From Pegea sp. RAD2-039 (taxonomy: Eukaryota; Chordata; Thaliacea; Salpida; Salpidae), in the NCBI GenBank assembly GCA_034620365.1, contig JAQGEQ010000061.1:124001-188000 (forward strand): a DNA stretch of 64,000 nt, written 5' to 3'. Below the pieces are notes generated by a model that saw only the letters and a program-made list of their open reading frames with translations, was not told the origin of the DNA and did no database searches. Numbering within the stretch: the first letter of the stretch is position 1; each line of letters opens with the position of its first letter. The translations under genes and the position numbers were made by a program. Shown piece by piece: positions 25,801-37,184 of the stretch.

Positions 25801-26220
25801 TCTGTCCTTTTAATGATATTTTAAAAACAGCTTATGAAATATTGTTTTACTAAATTATGTTTTTATAAAATAACAATGTTGTTTGTAATTTAATTTTGAT
25901 GCACTAAGACCTTTTTATTCAATATTGATAGATTTGTTGAAGTTGCTTATATTGAACTTGATAGCTATTTAAACCAATATTAATTTTTAATAATTTACTT
26001 TCTGTTTTCTAATTTAATTTTAGATGATTTTGTTTTAAACTTTTATCTATTTCTTAGTATTAGGTTCTTTAAAAGTTGGTTACATTATACTTGAATACTA
26101 AATTTGTATCTAAATGAATACATTTTTTAAGTATACTACTTTGAAATGGTAAATATTAAAAGAAAAGTTATAATTTCTATTTGTTTTTTAAATCTAAAAT
26201 AACTCAGTTGATTATTTTGT
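22808..26220. other. AT-rich spacer between YTH and CNOT6
   Basis: No coding sequence seen apart from the small GC-richer island at 23790-23935. It ends with an acceptor-like ttttgtag at 26221, 45 nt before the CNOT6 start codon. Confidence 0.5.
23790..23935. repeat. GC-richer island, possible transposon relic
   Basis: About 145 bp of mixed composition (CTCGGCGGGATGTAATAC, GCCCCACTAGTGGTTCTGG, ACTAGAGCCGGTCACAG) inside very AT-rich DNA. It is not open in any frame, and no second copy is seen in the window. It looks like an old repeat or a degraded insertion. Confidence 0.25.
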
Positions 26221-26266
26221 AGCTGTTTTAATATTTTGCTAAAAAAAAGTTAAAAAAAAAATTCAA

Positions 26267-29200
26267 ATGCCGAATGATGACAATTCAAAACTCCGTAATC
26301 GGCGGAAAGTTCATATTTTGACCCCAGATGAAATTTCTTCTGGTAGAAAAACAAGATGGGAAGAGTTAGAAATTACAGGTTTTTTCTCAATTCTTTTTTT
26401 TAATTTTCAAATTATTATTTCTCTTAAATTTTTTATAAAGGAAAGAGGTGTTTTATAGAAGTTGAATTTAATTTTTAAGAAAATTCTTTTGAAGTATAGG
26501 TTCTAAATATTGTTTTTTAGTTATTTTCAGTTAAATATTTAAAATAAATTGTTTAATAAACTTCTAAACTGGATATAAATGGTTAATGGCATCTTGTCTG
26601 TAAATGTTACCCGATTTATTCTTAGCTATTTCATTTATTATTCATTTTTATTTAGTTTATTAGAGTTTATCAACTATCTATATCAAGGTTGATGTTTTTT
26701 TAGGTTTCACCAAAAATATATCTGCAAATCTGTGGTCCCTGAAACACCTGACATCTTTATACTTAGATGGGAACCAGCTAACCAGAATATCTTCAGAAAT
26801 CTGTAATTTGAGTAACCTCTATAAACTTGACTTATCACATAACAAGTTAAGGAGTTTGCCAGCTGAAATTGGAAGGCTTATTAAATTGAGGTAATTGATC
26901 AATTAGATTTGAGAATATTTCACTGAAACCAATACTATTGAAAAGAATCCAATTATTTGATTTATTTTTATTACTCTTAAAAGTTACTTTCACTTTACCC
27001 ATGCATAAGAAAACTGAATATTGATCTGTAATTGTTTCAACAGTTCTTTTCTGATTTTATTCTTAATTTTATTTCTTTTTTAGAGAACTACATCTGAACA
27101 ATAACATTTTAAGAGTATTGCCATATGAAATTGGTAAATTATTTCATCTACAAATTCTTGCACTGACTGGAAACCCTCTAAATCAGGACATTTTGAGTTT
27201 AGCAAGAAAAGGAACACCCAGACTTCTGAATTTTTTTTTAGATAACCTTGCCAGTAAGATATTTCGAAATATTAGTAAACTTATTTTGTATAATCGAAAA
27301 AAATGATATTTCTATCTCTAAATTCACGATAAAATTTATAAAAAGTGACCACTCCCCAACCTCCTGATCGCGAATGGATTTATGTGTCTTCTCCTGAACA
27401 AAATCCACAAAACGCTGTTTTTTCGGTGATGTCTTACAATGTTTTATGTGACAAGTACGCTACAAGAAGTGTAAGTTTGAAACCTTTCATAAATTGTAAA
27501 TTAAACAAAGACAATTTTGTTTATGAAAAGTTGATATGCATTTCTTCTTCTTTTCTAGTTGTATGGTTATTGTCCTCCGTGGGCCTTGACTTGGGAATAT
27601 CGCCGTAAATCGATTTTACGAGAAATCAATTACTACGGTGCTGACATACTCGCTCTACAGGTCATACTAAATTTGAAGAAATCAATTTTTATTTGAAATC
27701 TTACTTCCTCTCAATTAATTATCTTTTTTTTCTCACCTTTCAATAAATTTTGTTACAAAAATGAAGTAAAGTCATCTATGTCTGCAAATTGCTTATTTAA
27801 CACAAGTAGTAACTTCCATCTGCTTCAACTTTCACACCAACTAATTGGCATCAATTCCTTTCAATCCTCAACTTTTATCTTCTTCTACGAATCTTCAAAC
27901 TTCCAGTTTTGATCCTACCAACTTTACAATTCTACTTTTATATACTTCGATAGGAGGTTGAGACTTGCCAGTATCACGACTTCTTCGTCCCTGAACTAAA
28001 ACGATTGGGATATGAAGGGATCTTCAACCCTAAATCGCGCGCAAAGCATCTTCCTGAAGAAGAGAAGAAGCATGTGGATGGTTGTGCTATATTTTGGAAA
28101 GTTGCAAAGTCGGTTTCACTTTCAGTCATCTTCAGTTGAACAATTCTAATGTTTGCAGATTCACATTGAGAGCAGAGCATCTAGTTGAGTTTAATCAAGT
28201 AGCTATGCAGAACAACGAAGGATCAAAGGATATGCTTAATCGTGTGATGACTAAAGATAATATTGGTATAGCTGCGTTGCTGGAGACAAATGATGGTCTT
28301 TACGAAAACTCGAGTAGTAAGAAGACAATTGAATAGTTTTAAAAGTAGATATTTACCTGAATTCACTTGAAGGTTTTCATAACATGCCCGAGAAGCAGTT
28401 AGTGTTAGCAGTTAATGCTCATATGCACTGGGACCCCGAGTTCAGGTTACTCTTCATTTTTACCATTCAATAAGTGTCAACTTGGTTTTTAAACAGTGAT
28501 GTCAAGTTGATTCAAACTGTTATGTTATGTTATGAATTAAAAAGAATTTGTGAAGAATCTGCGCAAAGTTTTCGACCTTCTGGTCGTTCTAGTACAGCTT
28601 TAAATGACTCGCATAAGATGCCTCTTGTTCTTTGTGGAGACTTCAACTCTTTACCTGACTCTGGTAACGATTTTCTTCAAATGTTTTTGCTTTTTATCTT
28701 TTATAATAATTTCATCATCAACATGATGATATGTTTGTTGATTCAGGTGTCGTGGAGTTTTTGCAGAGTGGTAAGGTTTCTGCTTCTCATCCAGACTTCA
28801 AAGACATCAAATACAGTAAATGTCTAAGCGCTTTTGGAAATGGTCTTCGGGCAAATGGCTCCGTTCAGGTTTGTTTCAAAACACTCCAACTTCGATCTGA
28901 TCTTCTTCTGCTTAGATGGATTCGAAAAATGTCGCTCATCCTTTCAAGTTCAACTCTTGCTACAATGAAGATAATTTAGAGAAGCTGCGCTACACCAACA
29001 TCACTTACGAGTTCAAGGTTTGCTTCCACCACCTATTTGCTTATTTCCTTCATCGCTTCCTTTACAGGGAATCATCGATTATATTTTCTACTCCCGTTCG
29101 CAACTCAACTGCCTCGGAGTTTTATCAGGAATAGATCAATCATGGTTTGAACAGAACATGGTTGTAGGGTGCCCTCATCCTCACATTCCTTCTGATCATA

Positions 29201-29580
29201 TCTCCCTTGTCACTGAATTTCAGCTATTACCAAGTGGTTACCAAACTTCCCAACCCAACTCATCTAATCCCAATGTCAACAATAACTTTGTTGGAAATCA
29301 ACACACCCAATTCTCAACTCATCATCACCAATTTAGTCGATACTTTAACAACCCCCAACCATCATCTACTTCCTACTCAAATACTTCAGTGTCCAACGGT
29401 ACCCAACAAACCTCTGGCCAGCGATACACTACAACTTCTGCTAATAGTGGTGCTTCAAACAGTCGACCAGGCTCTGCTAATATGCTCTCAAATCAAAGTC
29501 CGATAAATATTACAAACGGAGCAACCACTTCTATGACACATCCTTTGGCTGGGGGCATGGGTTTAAATTCCCGAAGATAG
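26267..29580 (+). CDS. CNOT6: CCR4-NOT deadenylase subunit 6 (CNOT6/CCR4), 12 exons
   Basis: Exons: 26267-26378, 26704-26890, 27084-27253, 27346-27470, 27559-27660, 27954-28108, 28159-28316, 28373-28445, 28497-28663, 28747-28868, 28916-29017, 29068-29580; 1,986 nt, 661 residues. The protein is the catalytic exonuclease that shortens mRNA poly(A) tails in the cytoplasmic CCR4-NOT complex. An N-terminal leucine-rich repeat region (HLTSLYLDGNQL, KLDLSHNKLRSLPAEIG) binds the CNOT1/CAF1 module. An EEP nuclease domain follows with its metal and catalytic residues: Glu233/Glu235 in LQEVE, Asp409 and Asn411 in LCGDFNSLPDSG, His535 in PSDHISL. It runs about 100 residues longer than human CNOT6 (557), ending in a Ser/Thr/Asn/Gln-rich tail of low complexity. 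Codon use is AT-rich. The N-terminus MPNDDNSKLRNRRK starts the family-typical sequence. Confidence 0.95.
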
Positions 29581-29825
29581 TTTTATCGTAATTGACAAAC
29601 TTGGAAATTTGATGTTTACTCTTTCCTAGCTCACCCGACTATATCTCGTCGCTCGTTTTATCTTGCTCTTTTGGTAAATCGCAACAAAATTTCAACCGCA
29701 GTTATCAACTAATAATTTGTGGTGATTAATTTTAACTTTTTTCTTTATATCATTTGATCATCTGGCTTTTAAATGTTGTATTTTTATTATGTGCCAAATA
29801 TCTTCTGTATAAGAAGGTTTTGGTG

Positions 29826-29831
29826 AATAAA
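29826..29831 (+). terminator. CNOT6 poly(A) signal
   Basis: AATAAA 246 nt after the stop codon; the first clear hexamer downstream. Confidence 0.5.
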
Positions 29832-31671
29832 ATACAGTAAAAATCTGCTAATTTTGAAGAATTTTTCCTCTTGTTGCTTCTTGTGTCAATAAAATTAGTT
29901 TTTCTCTCTCTTATCTTGAAATAATCAACTCGGTTGGCAAAATCTGATTTTTGCTTTTTTTCTTTTAAAAGCTGTTTGAATTTTTTTCAAATTAAATGTC
30001 ATCTCAATTTCGCTCTGATATCCCCTTTGTCACTCCTAACCTTTCCTCAATCATCGGGATTCCCCTATTAGCTTTTTGGAAGCATCATTTGTTAGAGTGA
30101 AGTCATCTTCACTACGATGCGAAACTTATTTCAATTGAAACATATTAATTTGACATTTTTAGAAATTATATTTTTAATTTCAATCAAATTTTATTAAGTG
30201 TTTAAAAGTAATAACCACAAACAATATTTTGTAGTTTCTCCGCACAAACTACAAAAACAGTTTTTTGTGTTTAACCATTTTCTTGTACGTCAGTCTACTA
30301 CTTTGTTACTTGGCGAGCTTTGTGCCAAACTTCATCAACATACTTTGTTGTCGGTGTGGTAACATATTGTCGTACACTTTGTAGATATAACTGTTAAAAA
30401 GTATTCAAATCTCCTTTTATACAACCCAGGCTTTTTATTTTGTAGAAAATAAGTTCTGAATTAATAGATTGAAATTTTTAGTAGAGAGAAAACTGAAATA
30501 TGCGAGTTTGTATGTGAAGTCATCCAACTAGTTAGAGTGAACATCATGATAATTTTATTTCCATTTCTTGTTTGTCAATTTGCTAATTGTTGCTAACCGA
30601 CAATTTGAATTTTCAGTGAAAGCTTTTTTTGAGCAAAACTCGTCAAAAATATTAATAATAAAATAAATCTTCTGTTTTTCGTAACTAACCTTGTGTTGTT
30701 GTGAAATCGAAATGTTGGGACAGTTTTATTTTTGAGATCGTTTAAGCTAACAACTTAGTTCTTAATAATTTTTTATATAACTAAATAACTTTTTTATTAA
30801 AAACTCTAAAAAAGCGGTTTCTACTTCCAGTCTGGAATTTATACTATTAATCGAATAATCTGCATTTTGATCTCTGAAAATGGCATTCTAAATTATTTGA
30901 TTTTTTTTTAAATCTATAATGATTAGAATAAATAAGAAAAATTGAATTCTTGAGTTTTTAGTTTAATTACTATAAAGTAAAATTATTACAAAAAGAACAT
31001 TTTAGGACAGTAGATGGTTAATGTGTTACTATGCCTAATCAATTTGATGTTTATTTTTTATATCATTCATTTTTGGTAAATAATTTAATTTTTGATATTT
31101 TAAATTGATTTATCGGGAAAACTTATAGAATATTTTATTAAAATTGTAACTTCTTGTTTATTTGAGTTTTTCGACATCTATGTTGACATTAAAATCGATT
31201 ATAGCAAAAAATCTTTTTAAAGCTGAAAACATTGGTATTTATTTAGTAGATATACAATTAGAATGAATAAATATCTTTAAAACTAAATTCATTAACGCTT
31301 AATACTAACATATAGTTATTAATAATAGAATTATCAATTTCAATTTTATATCAAAATGTTTGTTAAAGATTTTTAAAATATTCTAATTCTTTTTTTTTTT
31401 TTAGTTTGTTTTCTAATTCTAAATTTTAATATAACCCTAAAGACAATTTTCTTTATATTCAATATGAAATTTGAAAAGTTTTTAAATTAAAGTTTTTTTT
31501 AAACTAAGTTAACTAAAAAATATCAACAAACTTTTAACACTTTTTAAAAAACAATTTTAATTAGCATTAAACATTTACTTAGATAAGTAACTTACAATAC
31601 AAAAGTTTTGTTCAGTTTTTTGTAATACAAAAGTTAATCGTCTGTCCTTGTTAACACAATCTCTAAGTGTG
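29832..31671. other. spacer between CNOT6 and the CISD cluster
   Basis: No gene or clear repeat found. Composition is a little less AT-rich at 29870-30560 than beyond it. Confidence 0.45.
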
Positions 31672-33088
31672 ATGCCATTAAGTATTATTTGTTTTCTTGT
31701 TAGAGATGCAATTCCAAACTACCTGGAAAGCATTCCTATACCAGCAACTTTTAAAGAGCTTTCAGCATTATCAGGTCATTTATTACTTTAAACTTTGATA
31801 TATGCTGAAATTACATTGGTTCGTTTAATTTAGCTTTGTTAGATATTCTCAATATAAATAATTATATAATAATTAATTCAACTAAATATACTTTTTATTT
31901 TAGTAATTGATTGGATCCATTTGTGTGGCTTATCATTTACATGTGGAAGCTTTTTATATTTGTTTTTAAAACCATTTTATAAAGAAAGTATTTTTAAAAA
32001 ATCATTGAATTATCATAGAAACAGTTTTAAAGCTATCGAATTTGGTGACATTGGAGACTGTACTAAGTTTTGCAGATGTTTAAGATCTAAACAAGTAAAT
32101 CTACAAGTTGTTTGATGAATTACTAATATATTCGATTACAAAATGATTAGATTAAATTTAGAAAGATTTTATTCGGTTGCAATCATCTCGTGATAATCTC
32201 TAATATATTATTTTTTCTAATTTTTCTTGTAAATATAAGCTGCTGTTATTAATAATTTAATTTATGACGTTTGAAATAATTACTGTACTTTTGATATCTA
32301 CATGATTTTTGTAAAAGTATAACCGAAACAATGCAGTTATTATTTAGATTTATTGTACATTTCAAACAGTATGAATTATTTTATTTTTAAACTTTATAAA
32401 GTTTACATATAAACTTTGATCGTCTGTGTGGTGTAGTGGTCACCATACCCGCCTACCAAGCGAGAGGTTTCGGGTTTGAGCCCAGGTGGACATTTATCAA
32501 CGACAAAGAAAAATCCAATAAAAATCCGGGCAAAAGTGCCTTGTGAGTCTGGTTAATGACAAAATGCAAAAAAAAACAAATAATAAAACTCCGAATTTAA
32601 AGCCGGAATTGCAACCTCGTAGGTAATTGGGTCACTGTACTCAGAGTCGTTTCGCAGCTCCTGCGACGACAGATGGACGCAGCTGCATCAGTCCGTCTAT
32701 TCCCCTACACAACCTGGCTAGCCTGCAGAGTGGAATCCTGTTGCATGTGCAACAACTGAATCTCTATAACTTCTGCCCTAGCATATATATGTATGGCCGT
32801 TCTCGGCCGAAGCGAGCCAAAAAATTATTTGATAGCCGGATAATTTATTCAAAGATAAACTATTGAAAGCTGAAAACTGTTTTTTAAGCTTCTGAAATAT
32901 GATATTAATAAAAACATAGCTAATAAAGGTATAACGTTTTGTAACAAGTAAAAGCTTTTTTGTTTATATAGTTTCCATTTTGTGATGGATCTCATATTCA
33001 GTACAACAAAGTAACAAAAAATTCCGTAAAACCATTGATATTATGTAATAAAAATTCATCTATAATTAGTCCAAGTGAAGAAAATTGA
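31672..33088 (+). CDS. CISD2: CISD2-like CDGSH iron-sulfur protein, copy A (intact)
   Basis: Three exons, 31672-31774, 31904-32094 and 32972-33088, give 136 residues, the length of human CISD2 (135). The N-terminal motif NYLESIPIP matches the KRLPVP-type start of CISD2. A membrane segment follows (WIHLCGLSFTCGSFLYLFL, residues about 38-56). The CDGSH signature is complete across the exon 2/3 junction: CRCLRSKQ then FPFCDGSH, with Cys91, Cys93, Cys102 and His106 as the 2Fe-2S ligands. CISD2 sits in the ER and outer mitochondrial membrane and works in calcium handling, autophagy and iron-sulfur/redox balance. Exon 2 is in a different frame from exon 1, so the gene is easily missed. Intron 2 (877 nt) carries SINE copy C. 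ATG choice: first in frame after an acceptor-like ctctaag. Confidence 0.9.
32422..32870 (+). mobile_element. SINE copy C, with tRNA-like head
   Basis: The best copy. The head (32422-32491) looks like a tRNA gene, most like tRNA-Val: an A-box-like TGGTGTAGTGG at 32429-32439, GCCTACCAAGCGAGAGG in the anticodon arm position, and a B-box-like GGGTTTGAGCC at 32472-32482. The body holds an A-rich linker, a GC-rich core and the 3' hairpin GGCCGTTCTCGGCC followed by GAAGCGAGCC and an AT-rich end. It lies in intron 2 of CISD copy A in sense orientation. Pairing in the tRNA-like stems is imperfect, so it is not a functional tRNA gene. Confidence 0.78.
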
Positions 33089-34034
33089 TATTTCAAGAAA
33101 ACGTACGTTATACCATTATCTAAAAGGTTTATTATGTTACTATTTACTTTTTCTACTCTTAACTATCTTCTGTGTAATTATTTAACCTTAAAATTTAAAC
33201 CAAAAAGTTTGTTTTTCAGTATATCTGGAAATCAGAAGACATTATTATATTTTCATCAAACATTTCTTTGATTATTTAAATTTCAAGCGATGTAAATTAC
33301 ATTAAAAAATCCTATTGAAAAAGCTAATAATTTTAAGATATAATTAAATGTTTTTTTTACTGTTTGATTGGATTGGTTTTCTTACCTCTGGACTCTTAAT
33401 TTATCTAGTAGTAATTTAATCAAAGTAAATATAAAAGTGAATAAATATAAACAACTTCAACAGACACTTTAAAAATATTTGAACATCAAAAAACTATAAT
33501 TTTAGAATGCTGCAATTTTCTTAAACTATACATTCTACACTTTTAAAGGTTTTATCACGTTCATTTAATGTAACAATTAATATTAAAAGTTATCTACTAT
33601 TATAAAAAAGTCGAAAACTTTTCTGTGTCGCAAATTCAAATAAAAAATTGTTTTTAATTTAATAAGACTAGATTTAAATCTAATTTTAATTGTAAAGCTA
33701 ATTTCTGGTAATTATTTAAACTAGAAAGTATAGAAAATTCGTTATAATGTTGTAGAATCATTAAATAAAGCAGAATTTGTAAAATCTTGAAACGATCTAC
33801 ATAATAATTTTTAGATAATAAAACTGCAGCTGAACAATCCACCTTATTTGTGATAAATTATTTAAATATAATTTTTTTTTTCAATATGCTAATTATGGAA
33901 ATGTTTTTATAGGTTTAGCATTTTTATATTAACTTTGTCAGATGACCATAAAGCCTCATCTACAAGCTCAATGATATCAACATTGATAAGAAATTATCCT
34001 CTGAGTTCTATAGTATAACAGTACAGTATTTTGC
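33089..34034. other. AT-rich spacer
   Basis: No gene seen; small ORFs here are AT-rich noise. Confidence 0.45.
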
Positions 34035-34300
34035 CGCTGACGTAAATGTGTTATCCTTCATTCTCTTATATACTTGGATTATTCGGCAATAGACTGTGTT
34101 GTGGATAGGGTGTCTCGTTGGTATACATAACATTGTTATTAGTCGCCTTCTTAATAATTTTAATAAAGCTCTATCTAAACAGTCATTCATTTTTATTAAT
34201 AAGTTTGCATATAATGGTTATGGGTGCCAGGAAGATTGCAGTGTTGTAATTAAGCTTGATAGTAGCGTGTGTAATCCTAAAAAAGAGCAATAACAAGTCT
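34035..34300 (+). repeat. LTR-like sequence, possible solo LTR
   Basis: The start (GTAAATGTGTTATCCTTCAT, then TCTCTTATATA) and the later part (TTATTAGTCGCCTTCTTAAT, then an AATAAAGC) align with the sequence at 37185-37340 and with the reverse complement of 39780-39920. The TATA-like and AATAAA elements fit an LTR promoter and poly(A) site. Boundaries uncertain. Confidence 0.4.
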
Positions 34301-35225
34301 ATAATTACAACTGGAACATAAGCTTTATAGAAATCACCCATGATTTTCAAACTTAACTTTTGTTTAATACATATGAATTGAATTTATAACTAATTTTTTT
34401 TTTCCGAGTAGAAATCTTTCTGTAGAAGAATTTATGCAATAAAAATGCTATTATTCATCTTTACCATGAACTTAAATGCTTGCTAATATTTTAGTCTTAC
34501 ACTCAAATATAACTTAGAAAAAATTTAAAACTTTTTGATTTTTTTTGAATAAGTTAACATTAAAGTTGTTTTACAATAATTACAAAATTACCAGTTTTTG
34601 TATTCGACCTGGTTGTATGAATTTGTTTTTATTTTAATTCAATTCCGTTACCTAGTAATTTTTCAAAACTTTCTTATCAAAACAAACTTTTAATTAATTT
34701 TATCTTTAACAACTTTTTAATAGCTATTTAAGAATAAACTGATTAATTTTTTAGATTTTAGATAATTTATAAATAAAAATACTTGTAGAAAATGACGTTT
34801 AATAAAGATGTATGTAAAAAACAAAACTATTCCTATTTTTAAAGATTACAAAGTTAAAATATTTATATAAGAAAACAAATAGTAAATATTTATTTTAAAA
34901 TTGGCATTTTTCTTTAAAGAATACTTTGCAGATAAATACGTGGCAAAAATTATTTGTAAAAATTGAATTAACTGAAATTTTGTTCTTGTATTTATCAGTA
35001 ATAATATCAAAAAATTAATAATAATGAATATTTATGAAAAAGGATGTAAAATAAAGTAAATTTTACCTCCCAATCAAAAATTCTTAATGATTATTTAATA
35101 AAATTATAAAGCTATCAGTAAGTTAAGATTAAATCATAAAAATTGTTCTGATTTTTAGCTTAGCTTTTATGTCACGTCATTAAATGTTTAGTTGTTAATC
35201 TTGTATAGCTTATAGCTGCAGCAAC

Positions 35226-35765
35226 ATGCTCTTGACTTTTCCTTCTATGTTTGTTCATGAAATACTTCCAAATTATATAGAAAGTCTTCCAATTCCCTTA
35301 TCAGTCGAAGAATTTACGATATTATCATGTAAGTTGGTCAATTTTTGTTGAATTTTAAAAAATGAAATAAATGTATTTATGCAATAATTGACTTTATTGA
35401 ATTAAACAAATTATTTCAAGATAAAATTAAATGTGCTTTTTTCAGTATATGATTGGATTCATTTATTACTGTTTCTCTTAACATGTGGGTCATTTATTTA
35501 TCTATCGATGAGTAGTTTAAGCAAAGCAACAACCAAAAAAACTGTGCAACATAAGCGAACAACTTTTTTTGATTGCCTTAATCCTAGTGGAAATACAGTA
35601 CCTTTATCAAAGAAAGAATTATTGAAAAATCTTCAAAAACCAATTGAGAACATATTTATGAAAAAAAATGATAGGTATTCAGGATCGCTAAAAAGATATA
35701 TTAAGGAAGCAGCAAATTCTTCTACAAACTTATTTTTAGTTCTTAATAAGACAACTACTGATTAA
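35226..35765 (+). CDS. CISD2-like protein lacking the CDGSH domain, copy 1
   Basis: Exons 35226-35328 and 35446-35765 give 140 residues. Exon 1 has the same length (103 nt) and phase as in the intact CISD genes and the same motif (NYIESLPIP). Exon 2 begins with the matching membrane segment (YDWIHLLLFLLTCGSFIYL). After that the sequence leaves the family: SSLSKATTKKTVQH continues to a Lys/Asn-rich tail (SKKELLKNLQKPIEN, LVLNKTTTD) with no CxC and no CDGSH. No CDGSH exon is found downstream in the unit. It is predicted to be a membrane-anchored protein without a 2Fe-2S cluster. AATAAA overlaps the stop codon. It could also be a pseudogene whose frame happens to be open. Confidence 0.7.
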
Positions 35766-36419
35766 TAAAAATCTAGATTAATGTCTGCTATGAACATATT
35801 TATAAGAATCATTTCTTTAATAAAAATTTAACAATTAATTAAAATTTTTGTGTCTGATTTTTTAAAGAAGCTAGCAAAATCTTGTTATAAAACAATATTA
35901 ATGACGACTTTTGTTGTTCTGATATTACTTGTATTTTTTGTTGTTGAAAGTATAAGCGATAGCTGATTAAATTTTGTTGTAAAAACTTTTATTATTTAAA
36001 CCTTGCTCTTATGTAGCAATTATCACTGTAAACTTATCACTTTTATTTAGTGGTGGTAGAAGTTTGTGAATATTTAATATACAAACAGTGTTTTTTTGCT
36101 AGTGTAGTACAAACTTTTAATCTTAATACCAGCATACAGCTTTAAGTTTCATAAAAAATATAAAAGCTTAAAAAGCCAATTCTATTGAATTATAAATTTT
36201 AGTTGGGAAACTTCAAGACTGAAAATGTCAAACTACATAATTTGTTTTTCAAACTATCTTTTCATTGGTTGTCGAAGATATGTTATAAAATATCAACTCT
36301 TATAGCAGCTTGGATGACAACTTATGGCCATTTTTTAATATAAAAACAAAGAAACGTAGTTATTTCCCTCCTTCAATGAATTTTAAAATGATAATTAAAT
36401 AAACCTTCTCTATTTTGAT

Positions 36420-36760
36420 AGAATAGTTAATTTTGATCGCTAAATACTGGATGCCTTCTTGCAACAGACACTCTTGCAAATGAAAAATCTGTATCTGTTG
36501 TTGCTGTATCAAGCGACACAAATGCAGGTATGAAAGAATTCAAAAATAAGAATCTAGAAATACAAATCTGAAGAATGTTGAAAGTGAAGATTAAAATACT
36601 TCCAGGTGTAATTGGCGCATCAAGAGTAACAATAAAGCAATGCGAAAAGTTAATTACAAAAATACCAGAAACAATTTAAGATGCTGAAAATTAAAAGTTA
36701 GTGTTATTAGGAACAGCGCACATACTACGCAAATTTTTGGTGCTTAAAAGAATTACAAAC
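36420..36760 (+). mobile_element. LINE reverse-transcriptase C-terminal relic (unit 1)
   Basis: With frame changes and in-frame stops, the plus strand reads like the end of a non-LTR retrotransposon ORF2: VAVSSDTNAGMKEF, then VKIKILPGVIGAS, then KLVLLGTAHILRKFL. The order VIGA...LGTAHILRK is typical of that tail. It is not functional. Confidence 0.6.
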
Positions 36761-37184
36761 CTTTTTTAACCTTCTTTCTGATAATGTTGCTAACTTTAAC
36801 TACCAAATGTTTTATATGCGACTTACGCATTGCATCTGAGCCAAACCCTAACCAACTAAAAATATTTTTAATATTATACCTTTCTTGGGTTAAAATGATT
36901 GGAAGTGGTACGCTCTTTACTTTCATCCCTATACTTATGCAAGCCTACAATTCTCAGTTATATGGTTGGTGACTGGCAAACGGGTTCTTCAATTTCTGAG
37001 ACACAAATTAACCGGAGCTGTAATAAGTTAAATAATACGTGTCTGTTTTGGTAGAAAAGTTGGTTTTATTCAATAAATAGCCGGGTAAAAGTAAACTTAC
37101 CTCAATTTTTTGTATACTTACAATTTTTTAAACTCTGAAATATACTTATTGTAATTAATTTAAGCATTTCTACATACTAAGCAA

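Noticed and set aside
32422..32491. Functional tRNA-Val gene
   Set aside because: Acceptor and T stems do not pair well, and the sequence continues into a repeated SINE body.
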